Positions 22,680 through 35,732 of a stretch of DNA of 64,000 bases are shown in pieces. A program made the translations under genes and the position numbers. Under the pieces are notes generated by a model. It was not told where the DNA came from and ran no database searches. It saw nothing but the letters and a program-made list of their open reading frames with translations. Position 1 is the first letter of the stretch. Each line of letters begins with the position of its first letter. The stretch comes from Armigeres subalbatus (Eukaryota; Arthropoda; Insecta; Diptera; Culicidae). The stretch is from the NCBI RefSeq assembly GCF_024139115.2, contig NW_026942726.1, forward strand, positions 1-64,000, in the 5' to 3' direction.

Positions 22680-23050
22680 TGAAACTCTTGGTCGAATTGA
22701 ACCAAACTTGAAACACTCATTCTATATCTTAAGGAGATAAGGGACGATCTTTAATGTAGGGTGAGGAAGAGGGGGAGGGAAATTGATAAAATATCGATCA
22801 ACTCAGTGTGTCTCAACTCCTGAACCCCTTGACCAATTTCAACCAAATTCAGAACAAATATTCTCTTTCCAAGGAAGACGATATTAGACGGTGTCACAGA
22901 GGAATGACAGGAAGGGCATATTTATGAAACAAACTGTTTTGTATAACTTTTTAACGCATGGGTCGATTTCAATCAAATTTGGAACATGTATTTTCTATCC
23001 AAAGGAAACGATTATAGATATGTGGTGGTATGAATGAAACCTTCTACCAA
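22680..23050. repeat. Three diverged tandem units, about 130-140 bp
   Basis: AATTTCAACCAAATTCAGAAC and variants begin near 22693, 22834 and 22965. Each is followed by a TATTTTCTATCCAAAGGAAACGA-like part, and there is clear divergence between copies. Confidence 0.55.
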
Positions 23051-26000
23051 TCTATGATTTGGTGCAATTCAATTGTGAAAAATATATTTAGTTTTTAAAT
23101 TGGAATAAAAATTGATTAAAAAATGTTCAAAGCAGAAACTATTAGTTTCAATAAAAAAGATATATTAAAAATAAAGCAAAACAGAAGCGACAATGTGTTA
23201 CTTAAGTCTTCCAGACCGTCGAAATCTGAATCTGATCCAAACGCAATTTAGATATGATACATCGACTACTGACCATTGAATAGACAACGTTGTGACACCG
23301 GTCTAAGCCATCTGTCGTAATCCAAACACGATTCGGACACGCGATTGCATGTTAATAGTATGGAAACATTGCATTTTATTCAATGTGGTTAGATTTATAT
23401 CTGCGACGATCACGCAAAATGTTACGGCAAAATCCATCGCCCGAAGAAAGATATATAACGATATCTATATTGAAACAAACTAAATGCTAAGATCTAATAT
23501 TCCTTTCATTTCTTTCCCATTTCAGGTACGACACTCGAAGATACAACTAAACAGAATCGAAAGATGACAACCGCTTCCTGCTCTATAAAACTCGTCGTTT
23601 GGCCATTCAAGTGTTCCCTCGGACAATGAATGTTCACTGGCGTTCGATCACCGGTCTCCGCATCGCCGCCGCGTGGCTTGCGAACCAATGTAGCCGGGGT
23701 TCGCCTTAACGATTGGCAGAGAACGACGGTCCTCTCCACTCTAACTCTTTGGGTCCCACTGGAATTGGCATCGCTTAATCCCCTTGTAAACTGTCCGCTC
23801 ATCCGTATAAATTGATCACTTTATTCATTGTCACATTACGGCTAAATTACCCATAATCCGTAGTTTTCCTTGTCGTCAGCTGCCGCGTCGCATTCTCGTG
23901 GACTTAGGGTGTGACAATTTCCTGTTCAAATGGTGGAATTGACTACGATCAATCAAATGAACGGTTTTGTTTACGTTATGATGGCATCGCTCCTTGAAAA
24001 AATCTATTATTTCTATAGCAATAATTGATTCTAAATGTGCCTATAAGGCCCGACATAAACCTAACATTTAGCTTCACCCTACTGTTTAATAGACTATGCA
24101 ATTTTGTACGTGCAAACAAATATGCAATGGACTTCCCCGCTGTTCTTCTTTGCGATTAGTAACTAGGATAGCTGAATAAATGAACAAGTGGAAATTAAGT
24201 ATTGAACCGTTTCAAGACCGTAAGAATAGAAAGACCTGGCGGGCACAACGGAACCAAATGAATCCATTGGTCCTTGAATATGGTCCCGTATGGGAATGCA
24301 CGCGCATAAACGCAGTTGCACTGATCCATTATATGCAAATCATCGCACATTATGCGCACAGTTTTGTTACCCATTGAAATCTTTTATTAAGTCTTGAACC
24401 GGTAGCCTGCGCCACCGCTTCCGCAACCGTTTGGCTTTATGATTCGCTCAAAAACCAAAATTCAATGGTTTTAGTTTGTTTTCTCATTTTTCTTCCTTAC
24501 CGTGCGGCTTTCAAAAGTTGCATTACCTGCCGTTGTTGGGCAGCTTTTGTTAATCTGTTCTTCGGTTGGAGGCTGGATCCTTTGATCCATTCAAATCTGC
24601 ATACCGCGTGGCTGTATGATGCAGCGCAGCCCCTTCAAGATTGGGTCTCCCATGCACAGCGCGTCGTTTGCGAAGATTCGAAAATGAGCACAGACAAAAC
24701 CAGTAGCAGCCGATCTTGGGTGTTCGAAAACAGTTGAAGAGGATTGGAAATATGCATCCGCTTCTTATTGAAGACAAACCATTGACTGATGGTTTTGGTT
24801 TCACGAAGTGATTGTTTGAATCAGAAATTGAACCAATGAAACAAAACTAATTTATTGGTAGATTAAAATTTCGTAAGTTTTGAAACATTTTTATAAAATA
24901 TGTTCTTTAATCCTTGATTCAATTCAAGTAAACCAACGAATACGATTTTCTCATAATAGCGCAAATATGTATGATAAAATAATTCTAAAAAATATTCAAA
25001 TCCATTCGCATTGATGCAACAAAAAGTCCGCGACCAGAAAATTCTTCTGATCGACATTAAAAATTAAACATTGACATAACATGCATAGAACAAGTGAACA
25101 AACAACCTGCCCAAGTTGTAATGAGCGATTCCGACTGTCATCGACCGGCCGCTTCCCCGCTGTTCGGCTCGCCAATTCTGTGAGGAGAGGACACTTCGAT
25201 GGCTGATGGGACCATCATCGCGGCACTAAATTTTTACGATTATTGCCAACTGACCTAGGTTGGTCTCCGCAAGTTACGGGCGTTCGTTCTTCGTAGGAGA
25301 CATAGCTTCGAACCGTCTGTCCACTTCGTCGCAGGTTGGTGGGTTTTCAACATCAGCGATGATGAGACTCGTCACTTGACTTATGGCCTTTCGATTCGAT
25401 CAAATGACTGCCGGTTCTGCCTCGGTTGGAAATTTCGCTCGCAGTGGGTTTGCAACCCCAGCTTCCTTGTCCTTTTGTATGAAATTTAAAATGAGCATGG
25501 AAATTCTAAAAAACAGCCAACCGTGACTTTAATATCCCTTCATGAGGTCGGGGACCGAAGCTTTGCCCGGAGAATCCTCTTTAGGGAACCACGCGACTCT
25601 AAGCCAGATTTACACCGCCAATTACTTGTGGCATGTCCCGTGAAGATCGTTCAAATTTATGTCTCAATTGCGCTACTCTGCAACTCGGACAGAAACTGGT
25701 AAGTGCACTGACCTTGCGCCCAGAATCCACAACAGCACGAACCCAAAAATGGCAAGCGACATCCCAAGATCTGTCTGTGTGACTCACCGAGTGCCCTCTT
25801 CAACCGGCACTGTGCCAACTGGTGGCGGAAGCAAGGAAGGAATCTCGGAAATTTAATTTCCCGTAACGACCACACGAAAATCGAAAAGCGGAATGCTGTG
25901 GCGGCAATGGCGATGACTTCGACATGACGACGCGACGGCGAAAGGTGATCCATCTTGGGTGCGAAAATAAAGTCGGCCCCCACGAAATGCAACCATCACC

Positions 26001-26440
26001 AGCGCCAAGTCACCAGCATCAGACGACGACGCGACCTAAAGGACAGACGGTGCAACTTTGTATCGATCCGGAATTTTATTAGCGAAGGTTTTTAAGCATT
26101 TTTTCGTTCTGGTTTGTGCGCGGTTGTTTTATGGCTGTGCAGTGCAGTCCTCGGCACGGAATGGCATTCTTGCTGTGAATTTATTATTGGCGATTAATAA
26201 TCAATTCTGTTCCTGGTACTCGCGGAACTTGTTTCAAGCCAAATGTTGGTAAATGATAGTAGAACAAGGAATGAATTCCGAAACAAAAGTGTATTGGATA
26301 TTTAAACATACTGCAGCTCAGCAAAAAGCCGCAAATCTGATTGTCCGTTTGATTTAAATACTGCTAAACCTATTTTTACGCTCCCTCTTTTTACGCTTAA
26401 TAGTAACGCTAATTTAATCGGTATCAGAGATTTTTGTTGA
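23051..26440. other. Long unannotated stretch, probably host intergenic or intronic DNA
   Basis: I see no gene that I can support. TTTCTTTCCCATTTCAG at about 23508-23525 is a good splice-acceptor shape, but what follows has early stops. The parts at 23560-23810 and 25120-26040 are GC-richer, without a convincing frame. No TIR pair was found. Confidence 0.4.
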
Positions 26441-26459
26441 TAATCTAGAAACAGAATTT

Positions 26460-26890
26460 ATGCTTACATGCGATGTATAGGAGCTCTACAGAGTCAAGAT
26501 CTGCAGATCCACACCCGTAACGGAGGCAGTTATTGAAGAATTAACAAGTTGTGTGACCCTATCTTGGCCTGAGTCTGCATTCCAAGTAGTTCTTGTTGGT
26601 GTCAAGGGCTCTAGGTAGTCTACGAACTTCATATACTCAAGATCTACCGATCAACCACCGTTGTATCTCAATAACGGTATAATTTAGCATTTCAGATAGT
26701 TTTTTATTTTTGTTGTTATAGGTTTTAGATAGCCTATGAACTCCATAGAGTCAAGATCTGTAGATCAATCTCTGTAACTGAGACAGTTATTGAAGAATTA
26801 ACAAGTTGTGTGACCTCATCTTGGTATAAGTTTGCAGTCCAAGTAGTTTTTCTATTTTATGTACCACAAAGGTCATGTCCCCATTTTAAA
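26460..26890. repeat. Duplicated segment, about 260 bp period
   Basis: GCAGTTATTGAAGAATTAAC occurs near 26527 and again near 26787, with GAGTCAAGATCTG.AGATC ahead of each copy. Related sequence (TTCTATCCTATGTATCACAA) appears right of the BEL element near 36520, so the BEL element sits inside this repeat type. Confidence 0.6.
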
Positions 26891-26963
26891 ACAGGTGAAT
26901 AGATCTATGGTAAGTGGTTGCGCAGGTAGGTCTTTTAGCCTTACTCCAGGTTTTTTTTATGAT

Positions 26964-27557
26964 TGATCAGTACTCTGATCAAAATGGATATTTGTAAATA
27001 GTGTAAATAGATAGACTTAAAAACACCTGAATTCGACACAAAATTGATATCTAATTGAATTAATTGTAACCCATTACCACAAACATGCAACACACTGTAC
27101 ATCTTAAAGTTGAAACAAAACCCATTTACCGAACACAAAATTGTACAACACATCCCAATAGCCCATAACCAAAAGACACTAAGAAATACAACCCCAAAGT
27201 GGACGGTAGCAAACGTGTATTTTTTCTCTCGTCCGTTCGATCGCGCCAATAAAGGCAAATAGTTCAGTGCAAACCAAATCCAACAAATTTCTATTGGCAA
27301 TTCCGAAATATCTGTGCAGTAGTGGCCAACGGTTGCATTTTATTTCGTGTATTCGCCGCGAGTGTCATGCGTGACGATCTTTGATCTGGACATATTGTGA
27401 CATGAACTATTCTGTGGCGAGGCTGGAGTGAAGAATTTTGTCTGCGTAATGAAAGTGGTGGTGAATTTCACGACCCGTGATCTGGTGCGCCACTATTAGC
27501 GCATAGCGGGAAGAAAAACCTCCGGTGGCTGGCATTTACGAGCTCCACGATCGAACA
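26964..27557 (+). repeat. BEL/Pao 5' LTR, 594 bp
   Basis: It starts TGATCAGTACTCTGATC and ends CCACGATCGAACA. It matches the 3' LTR along its length apart from substitutions and a block of about 26 bp near 27415-27445 that the 3' LTR lacks. Confidence 0.9.
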
Positions 27558-27580
27558 TTGGTCCTTCGAGCCGGATCGGA
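27558..27580 (+). promoter_or_regulatory. Leader / candidate primer-binding site
   Basis: TTGGTCCTTCGAGCCGGAT follows the 5' LTR directly, where a tRNA primer would pair. I cannot say which tRNA. Confidence 0.45.
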
Positions 27581-27813
27581 GGAAGCATCCAAGCCCAGGT
27601 CAACGCGCGAATAAGTGGAATTCGCCATTGCGGTAAGTGGGCAGAGTTTGCTGATCACAAAAGGTAGGCCATTCATACTTGATTCCATTGAGTGGCAGTT
27701 TGCTGCACACGAGATTGGCGCCAAAGCTTTGCCCCCAGTACAGAAGTTGGTAATAAATAGGTACTGTGTGAGGAGGAATATCAGGAACACCTAATTCCTC
27801 CGCCACGCCACCG
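27581..27813 (+). other. BEL leader remnant without recognisable gag
   Basis: In place of the 2-3 kb expected for gag and protease there are about 230 bp with stops in all plus frames. A large deletion, possibly with rearrangement, is the simplest explanation. Confidence 0.5.
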
Positions 27814-28222
27814 GTTTGCTACCTATCAACTGTTGATCGGTCTCTAGAGAATGCGCTTCAGAGATTCTGGGAACTCGAAGTTGTCGATCATGGCCTAACG
27901 TACTCCACTGAAGAAAAAACGATGCGAAGAAATCTATGCCAACACTACCACCCGAACTCACTCCGGAAGGTAGCAATTGCCACCCGCCGTTTCTACAGCC
28001 TCGAGAGACGCCTTGAGAAAAACTCCGCCTTAAAGCAAACCTACCACGAGTTCATCGAAGAATACCTCCGAGTCGGTCACATGCGCAAGCTTGATGTTGT
28101 TGATGATGCTGTTCCACACTGTTACCTACCACACCATCCGGTGTTCAAGGAGAGCAGTACTACCACCAAGGTACGTGTGGTTTTCAACGCCTCCTGCAAA
28201 ACGTCCACCGCCGTGTCCCTGA
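27814..28222 (+). pseudogene. BEL/Pao pol: start of RT
   Basis: The reading TVDRSLENALQRFWELEVVD, then ERRLEKNSALKQTYHEFIEE and HPVFKESSTTTKVRVVFNAS, is the typical N-terminal RT region of BEL/Pao elements. A frame break lies near 27920. After SLNE at about 28220 the sequence jumps to WAFNVPEALTGVPSEDLA, which in intact elements lies past the YVDD-containing palm. The catalytic RT core is therefore deleted here. Confidence 0.82.
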
Positions 28223-29400
28223 ATGAAAGTGGGCCTTCAACGTGCCAGAAGCATTGACTGGCGTACCATCCGAAGACTTAGCGATAAAACCGCTCCACGA
28301 TCTCCAGGACGATCAATCCTTGTTTGGGACACAAGACACAAGAACGGACATGCTGCGGTTCAATGTCGAGATGCCGCTCCCTGCAGCAATCCTTACAAAA
28401 CGTAAAGTGATCTCCTACATTGCCAGAATATTTGACCCATTAGGTCAGATCGGTCCGGTGATAACTGCCGCCAAAATGTTTATGCAACGTCTCTGGAAAC
28501 TGAAGACTGAGGATAGCAGTCCCTACGAGTGGGACAGGCTATTTCAACCCAACCTACAAGAAGAATGGAAGAAGTATCACGCCACTTTGGATGTACTTTC
28601 CGAATTACGAATTCCTCGCTTCGTTTCATTTGCCGATGCAAAAAGACTCCAGCTACACCTGTTTTCCGACGCCTCAGAATTGGCTTACGGCGCATGCTGC
28701 TACGTTCGTCCAGAAGACGACAATCGCTTTCACGTACAACTGCTGACTTCGAAGTCGAAGGTTGCGCCTATAGCCACCAAGCACTCCATCGCTCGTCTAG
28801 AACTGAACGCTGCAGTCCTGTCTACCAGATTGTTTCAGAAGATAAACCATTCAACGCGATCGTCAACCGAAGTCTTCTTCTGGACAGATTCAATCACCGA
28901 TTCTAACACCGAAGGGTATTCTTGGGATCACGTTCCCGGAATCGACAATCCAGCCGATGAACTATCCCGAGGTCTGACACCGGCCGAACTACTAAACCAA
29001 TGCCGTTGGTGGAACGGACCGTCGTGGCTTTGGCCAAATGCAAGCATCCCCTGCGAAGAGTTCCAATCTACAGCCGAAGAGGCACGCAATGTTTCGTTAG
29101 TAGCGGTGCCTAGTGAAGAAACCTCATTCACAGTCAGTCTCATCATTCTCCAAAATACGTCGTGTCTGCATCAAGTACATCAATTTCCTTAAGGTTGTAG
29201 AACAAAGCTTGTCAAAGGAAAGAACAACACTCCTTTCGACAGAAGATTTGCTGGCTGCTGACCGTGCATTATCTCGTCTCGCACAGCAACAAACTTCCGC
29301 AGATGAGGTAGCAGAGATTAAATCCGTCGGAACTGTGAAAGGTGCCCCATTGAAATGGCTCAAGCCACGCTTGACCCTCGATTGACTTCTCCGTGTTGGC
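28223..29400 (+). pseudogene. BEL/Pao pol: RT end, RNase H and linker
   Basis: The frame 28242-29192 gives VISYIARIFDPLGQIGPVIT, the region after RT, then LQLHLFSDASELAYGACCYV and ARLELNAAVLSTRLF, the first Asp and the Glu of RNase H, and FFWTDS with the third acidic site. After this a segment is missing before DHVPGIDNPADELSRGL. A frameshift near 29160 passes to the linker at 29113-29385. RNase H would remove RNA from the cDNA hybrid; this copy is not intact. Confidence 0.85.
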
Positions 29401-30022
29401 GGACGACTCGAGAATGCCGATGCACCTGAAGCAAGCAAGCACCCAATCATCCTGTCATCCAAGCACCCTCTGTCTCGTCTACTCTGCGATCATTACCATA
29501 AGACTCTCCTTCACGCTGGTCCCCAGTTGATGTTGTCCACATTGCGCCAGAAATACTGGATTCTTGGAGGAAGAGACCTGGCCCGATCAACCTACCACCG
29601 ATGTGTCAAATGTTTCCGCACTAAGCCGCAGCTCATCCAACAGAGCTCTGCAGATCTACCAACGTACCGTGTCACGCCAGCACGGCCGTTTTTCATCTCT
29701 GGTGTGGATTACTGCGGCCCGGTATTTGTCAAGTCTCCAGTGCGGAATAGATCACCGACAAAGGCTTACATAGCCATATTTGTGTGCTTCTCCACCAGAG
29801 CAGTGCACATTGAACTGGTATCTGACCTTTCTATTCCAGCATTCTTATCAGCTCTACGTCGCTTTGTAGCACGCCGCGGACGAATTTGTGAGCTCCACTC
29901 CGATAACGGAACCGCCTTTAAGGGAGCAGCAAATGCCTTACACGGCATCTATGAAATGCTGAAGCTCAACGACAGTGACCGCGAATCCATCGCCAACTGG
30001 AGTGCTGAGCAGGAAATATTAT
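29400..30022 (+). pseudogene. BEL/Pao integrase, cut by foldback insertion
   Basis: The zinc-binding domain reads LCDYHHKTLLHAGPQLMLST with C-x2-C in HRCVKCF. The catalytic core follows: FFISGVDYCGPVFVKSP holds the first Asp and HSDNGTAFKGAANALHGIYE the second. The frame stops at SAEQEI where the foldback element begins at 30023, so the core Glu is lost. Downstream integrase sequence reappears at 31811. Confidence 0.85.
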
Positions 30023-31810
30023 AAAACTATATTTCTTAGAAAAAACTGTTGTTCTACAAAATTGTTCGAAATAGTAAGGCTATCGTTATGGTGCAACCAA
30101 AAAATAGGGTGGCCAATCATATAAAAAAAAATTAAAATATTTTTTTATTTTTTGGAAAATTGACATGTTATGTTCTACAAAGTTGTAGTGCAGCTTTTTC
30201 CAATCAATTTCGCTAAGAAAACTTTTTCTGTAGCTCTTAAGTTGGCTGATTTAGAGCAATTTTACCTAATTGGATTAGGGTGTACCTCACAAAAACAGTA
30301 TTTTTGATCTACTTTTTTTGTTTTGGATTTGTCGAAAAAGTCGTCTTCAGGTGACTTTTCAAGCTCAAAAAAATGCAACTTTTGATGGGTGAATATGCTC
30401 AATATCTTCTACCGATCATAAGTTATAATCGTTTTTCTGTCAAAATTACATTTTTTTCATAAGTTGATATCTCCGGTTAGGGCAGACCAAAAAAATATGT
30501 TTACACGGCATTTGAAAGAGAAATTCATATTCTCTATTATGTCAAAAAATTGGAGATATGTTATTTTTTTATCTCAAGTTTTACCAATTTTACCAAAATC
30601 ATGTTTTTTTCAAAAAAAATTGATATAACTCGACAATGGACGAAGATACAGACGATATTCTTAAAGCAAAACACGCGTTTTGGAAAGCCCTAAAAGTCTT
30701 CACAAGGTGACATTTATGAGAAATGAAAAATAAAAAATCTACAGCTTTAACACTTTTTATAAGTTTTATCATTATCATCGTATTGCAAGATTTACGAGAA
30801 AAGATGCATTTTCGGCCTAAAGCATACTTTTAATAAAAAAAAAAGTTCTACAAAGTTATTCTGGATACTCGGGCCCTTATTATAGAGTTACCAAAAAATA
30901 GGGTGGGCTATTTTAGAAAAATGTGAAATTTTTATTTTTTTTATTTTGCGGAATATGGACATAAAATGTTCTAAAAAGTTGGAGCGCAGCTTCTTCCAAT
31001 CAACTTTGCTATATAGACTTTTTATGTAGCTCTTAAGCTCTCTTGTGTAGAGTAGTTTCACTTACTAGAATTAGGTGTCCCTCAAAAACAATATTTATGA
31101 TCTGCTCATATCATTATTTATTTTTCACGGATGTCACCTTCTGAAGACTTTTGGGGCTTTCCAAAATGCGTGTTTTGCTATAAGAATATCGTCTGTATCT
31201 TTCTCCATTGTCGAGTTATATCAATTTATTTGAAAATACATGATTTTAGTAAAATTAGTAAAACTTGAGATAAAAAAATAACATATCCCCAATTTTTTGA
31301 CATAATAGAGAATATGAATTTCTCTTTCAAATGCCGTGTGAACATATTTTTTTGGTCTGCACTAACCGGAGATATCAACTTATGAAAAAAATGTAATTTT
31401 GACAGAAAAACGATTATAACTTTTGATCGGTAGAAGATATTGAGCATATTTACCCATCAAAAGTTGCATTTTTTTAAGCTCTAAAGCCGACTTTGTCGAG
31501 AAATCCAAAACAAAAAAAGTAGATCAAAAATACTGTTTTTGTGAGATACACCCTAATCCAATTAAGTAAAATTGCTCTAAATCAGCCAACTTAAAAGCCA
31601 CAGAAAAAGTTTTTTCAGCAAAATTGATTGGAATAAGCTGCGCTACAACTTTGTAGAACATAACATGTTCATATTCCAAAAAATAAAAAAATATTTTCTA
31701 ATTTTTTTTTATATGATGGGCCACCCTATTTTTTGGTTGCACCATAATGATGGCCTTACTATTTCGAACAATTTTGTAGAACAACAGTTTTTTCTAAAAA
31801 ATATAGTTTT
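30023..31810. mobile_element. Foldback element, 1788 bp, with arms of about 700-750 bp
   Basis: The left end AAAACTATATTTCTTAGAAA is the reverse complement of the right end with one mismatch in the first 20 bases. The arms stay paired for about 700 bp: GGTGCAACCAAAAAATAGGG near 30090 pairs with 31725, and AAAGCCCTAAAAGTCTTC near 30690 pairs with 31150. The loop (about 30740-31110) contains a third, diverged, direct copy of the outer arm at 30845-31110. No ORF is plausible. No target duplication was seen. Confidence 0.8.
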
Positions 31811-32340
31811 GGCGTAAAATTCATCTTTCCGCGTAAATCTGTATCCTGGACCATAGTGCATTGATGGCACAAATCGAAATGTGCTGGAACTCACGACCAC
31901 TAACTCCGCTTCCAACAGATCCCGCCGACCTCCAAGTACTCACCCCAGACCATTTTCTTGTTGGTCGGAACCACCAAGCAGTTCCGTCAGCCAATGTTAC
32001 CGAAATACCGGACAACCGTATGGATCACTGGCAACTGGTGGTATCCGGAGTATCTTGCCTAACTTCAAACGAGAGCCAACAATGGTTGCAAGTCTTCAGT
32101 CAATCTGCAGTTGGGACGGATTGTGGTCGTCAAAGACGAAAATCTTCCACCGGCACAGTGGCCGCAGGGACGAATCACAAAGCTGCATCCAGGTAAAGAT
32201 GGAATCATCCGTGTTGTCAGCACGAAGACAGCAGCAGCAGAGAACGTCGTGCGACCAGCCGCCAAGGTGGCCCTTCTACCTATAACACCACATCACTACC
32301 ACACCGCATCATATGGTAGCAGACCTTACAAAGATCGGTA
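31811..32340 (+). pseudogene. BEL/Pao integrase C-terminal part and end of pol
   Basis: Past the foldback the reading LMAQIEMCWNSRPLTPLPTD and LQVLTPDHFLVGR is the conserved integrase region following the core. A frameshift near 32090 leads to LGRIVVVKDENLPPAQWPQG, then RITKLHPGKDGIIRVVS, the characteristic BEL C-terminal domain that ends pol. The stop is near 32339. Confidence 0.85.
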
Positions 32341-32689
32341 GAGCAGTCCGAAACTGTCTCAACGCATATTTGGATTGCTAACAGGTGATTAGCGTTCCAA
32401 CTTCTCTACTAGTCCCTGTTCGTTCTACCGGATCTTTTTTCACAGAACACCGTTCTCTACCAACTCTCGACGTCGCGATCAACTCTCCGCTCTTGTTCAT
32501 CTTCTGTACGCCGGCTTCTGAATGGGACCATTCAGGCAGCATCTATCCAATGAATGGATGGACATCGATGGTAATCGCATTCATCACCCGAAGTTAACCG
32601 AGCAGGAGAGAGTCGTGAGAGTGTATCACCACAAAGAGAGGATTGAAACACCATGGCTATTTCAAGGTGACCAGAATGATCAGTTATTT
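32341..32689 (+). other. BEL 3' untranslated part
   Basis: About 350 bp after pol with no recognisable product. It ends where the inverted LINE begins. GAATGATCAGT near 32671 is identical to the PPT/LTR junction at 35814-35824. Confidence 0.5.
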
Positions 32690-32693
32690 ATCA

Positions 32694-34060
32694 TCAGACT
32701 AAGGCCGGAGTGGCCTGTGCTGCACATAAAAGACTTCTCCATTCAGCTCGGTTCATGGCTGCACTTCGCCAACCACGCAGTCTGCGGAGGGTCCGCAAGT
32801 CGTCCTCCACCTGATCGATCCACCTTGCCCGCTGTGCACCTCGCCTTCTTGTTCCCGTCGGATCGTTGTCGAGAACCATTTTCACCGGATTACTGTCCGA
32901 CATTCTGGCTACGTGCCCGGCCCACCGCAGTCTTCCGATTTTCGCGGTGTGAACGATGGATGGTTCTCCCAACAGCTGATGCAACTCGTGGTTCATTCGC
33001 CTCCTCCACGTACCGTCCGCCATCTGCAACCCACCATAGATGGTACGCAACACTTTCCTTTCGAAAACTCCCAGTGCGCGTTGGTCCTCCACGAGCATCG
33101 TCCAGGTCTCGTGTCCGTAGAGAACTACCGGTCTTATAAGCGTTTTGTAGATAGTCAATTTGGTACGGCGGCGAACTCTATTCGATCGGAGCGTCTTGCG
33201 GAGTCCAAAGTACGTACGATTTCCAGCCACTATGCGTCTCCGAATTTCTCTGCTGGTATCGTTATCGGCGGTCACCAGTGAGCCCAAGTACACGAATTCT
33301 TCAACCACCTCGATTTCGTCACCACCGATAGAAACTCGTGGTGGGTGGCTCACATTGACCTCTCTTGAGCCTCTTCCTATCATGTACTTCGTCTTCGACG
33401 TGTTGATGACTAGTCCAATCCGTTTAGCTTCGCTTTTCAGTCTGATGTAGGCTTCCTCCATCCTCTCAAAGTTACGTGCCATGATATCAATGTCGTCGGC
33501 GAAACCAAATAACTGGACGGACTTCGTGAAAATCGTACCACTCGTGTCAATCCCTGCCCTTCGTATTACTCCTCCAAAGCGATGTTGAATAGCAGACACG
33601 AAAGACCATCACCTTGCCGTAACCCTCTATGGGTTTCGAAGGGACTCGAGAATGCCCCTGAAACTCGAACTACGCACATCACCCGATCCATCGTCGCCTT
33701 GATCAACCGTATCAGTTTATCCGGAAATCCGTTTTCGTGCATTAGCTGCCATAGCTGGTCCCGATCGATTGTATCATATGCGGCTTTGAAGTCGATAAAT
33801 AGATGATGTGTGGGCACGTTGTATTCGCGGCATTTCTGCAATACCTGTCGTATGGCGAACACCTGGTCTGTGGTAGAGCGTTCACCCATAAATCCCGCCT
33901 GGTACTGCCCCACGAACTCTCTTGCAATTGGTGTTAGTCGGCGGCATAAAATTTGGGAGAGTACCTTGTAGGCGGCGTTCAGCAATGTGATTGCGCGGTA
34001 GTTGCTACAATCCAGCTTATCGCCCTTTTGTAGATGGGACACACGACACCTTTCATTCAA
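32694..34060 (-). pseudogene. Reverse transcriptase and C-terminal region of LINE copy 2
   Basis: The frame 34060-33566 holds KGDKLDCSNYRAITLLNAAY, FIDFKAAYDTIDRDQLW and GLRQGDGLSCLLFNIALE. The frame 33599-32694 holds GVIRRAGIDTSGTI, LFGFADDIDIMARN with FADD, and the RLRWAGHVARM tail. Frameshifts fall near 34057 and 33570-33599. The mirror of these frames on the plus strand gives several long but meaningless ORFs. Confidence 0.87.
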
Positions 34061-35732
34061 TCCTGCGGCAGAACCTCATCCTCCCAAACCTTGGTAATCA
34101 CCCAGTGCAGCGCTGTAGCCAGTGCCTCACCACCGTGTTTGAACAGCTCTCCTGGTAGTTGGTCAACTCCAGGGGCTTTGTTGCTTTTCAGCCGGCCGAT
34201 CTCCTTCTGGATTTCCTGGAGATTCGGAGCTGGATATCGCATGTCCTGCGCGCGTGCTCCTAGGTTCATTACCATAGCTCCACCGTTGTCTGCCATATCG
34301 CCATTCAGGTGCTCTTCGTAGTGCTGCCGCCACCTTTGGATCACCTCACGCTCGTTCGTATGAAGGTTCCCGTATATGTCCTTACACATATCGGGCTGTG
34401 GCACGTGGCCCTTACGTGAACGGTTCAACTTCTCATAGAACTTTCGTGTGTTATTAGCGCGGTACAGTTCCTCCGTCTCTTCACGGTCTCGATCTTCCTG
34501 CTGGCGCTTTTTCCTCCGGAAAATCGAATTTTGTCTGTTCCGCGCCCGTTTGTATCGTGCCTCGTTCGCCCTCGTGCGGTGTTGCAGCAATCTCGCCCAT
34601 GCTGCATTCTTCTCCTCAACTAACTGCTCACATTCGCCGTCATACCAGTCGTTTCTCTGATCCGGAGCCGCCGTGCCTAGTGCAGCGGTTGCGGTGCTTC
34701 CAATGGCGGATCGAATATCTCTCCAGCCATCTTCAAGAGTCGCTGCGCCTAGCTGCTCTTCCGTTGGGAGTGCCACTTCCAGCTGCTGCGCGTAGTCTTG
34801 GGCTAGTCTACCGTCTTGTAGCCGCCCAATGTTAAGCCGCGGCGGACGACTCCGACGCGTGTTGATCACCGTCGAGAGTTTTGAGCGCAGACATACTGCG
34901 ACGAGGTAGTGGTCGGATTCAATATTCGCACTGCGGTAAGTGCGTACGTTCGTGATGTCGGAGAAGAATTTACCGTCGATTAGAACGTGGTCGATTTGGT
35001 TTTCCGTTACTTCATTAGGTGATTTCCATGTGGCCTTGTGGATATTCTTACGGGGGAAGAAAGTGCTTCGGACTACCATTCCGCGGGAGGCTGCAAAGTT
35101 TATGCATCGTTGGCCGTTGTCGTTCGATACGGTATGCAGACTATCCGGTCCGATGACCGGTCTATACATTTCCTCCTTCCTACCTGAGCGTTCATGTCAC
35201 CGATGACGATTTTGACGTCCCGCAGTGGGCATCCATCGTATGTCTGCTCCAGCTGCGCATAGAACGCTTCTTTCTCGTCGTCGGATCTCCCTTCGTGTGG
35301 GCAGTGCACGTTGATGATGCTATAGTTGAAGAAACGGCCTTTTATCCTCAGCTTGCACATCCTTGCGTTGATTGGCTGCCACCCAATCACGCGTTGGCGC
35401 ATCTTTCCCAGCACTATGAAGCCGGTTCCCAGCTCGTTGGTGGTGCCACAGCTTTGGTAGAAGGTAGCTGCTCGATGCCCGCTTTTCCACACTTTCTGTC
35501 CTGTCCAGCAGATTTCCTGCAGCGCTACGACATCGAAGTTGCGGGGATGTAATTCATCGTAGATTATCCTATCGCAACCTGCGAAGCCTAGCGACTTGCA
35601 GTTCCATGTTCCAAGCTTCCAATCGTGATCCTTTATTCGTCGCCTAGGTCGTTGCCGATTGTATCGAGTCGTATTATCTTCTATGTCGTTCGTAATAGTT
35701 GTTTTTAAAGGCGGCTTATTGGGCCTGCGCAA
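34057..35732 (-). pseudogene. APE endonuclease, linker and RT entrance of LINE copy 2
   Basis: The minus frame 35732-35100 has KLGTWNCKSLGFAG, DVVALQEICW and KIVIGDMNAQVG. The frame 35169-34057 (370 codons) has IDHVLIDGKFF, IESDHYLVAV with SDH, a basic coiled linker, and IGRLKSNKAPGVDQLPGELF leading into RT. The break between the two frames lies at about 35170. Here the linker and RT entrance are open in one frame, in contrast to copy 1, so different lesions inactivated the two copies. Confidence 0.85.

Noticed and set aside
24465..24804. Opposed 84-90 codon frames near 24550-24800
   Set aside because: Overlapping on both strands, no motif, no supporting splice or promoter signal.
32522..33281. 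Plus-strand frames of 205 and 122 codons right of the BEL pol
   Set aside because: They are antisense shadows of the LINE copy 2 RT on the minus strand.
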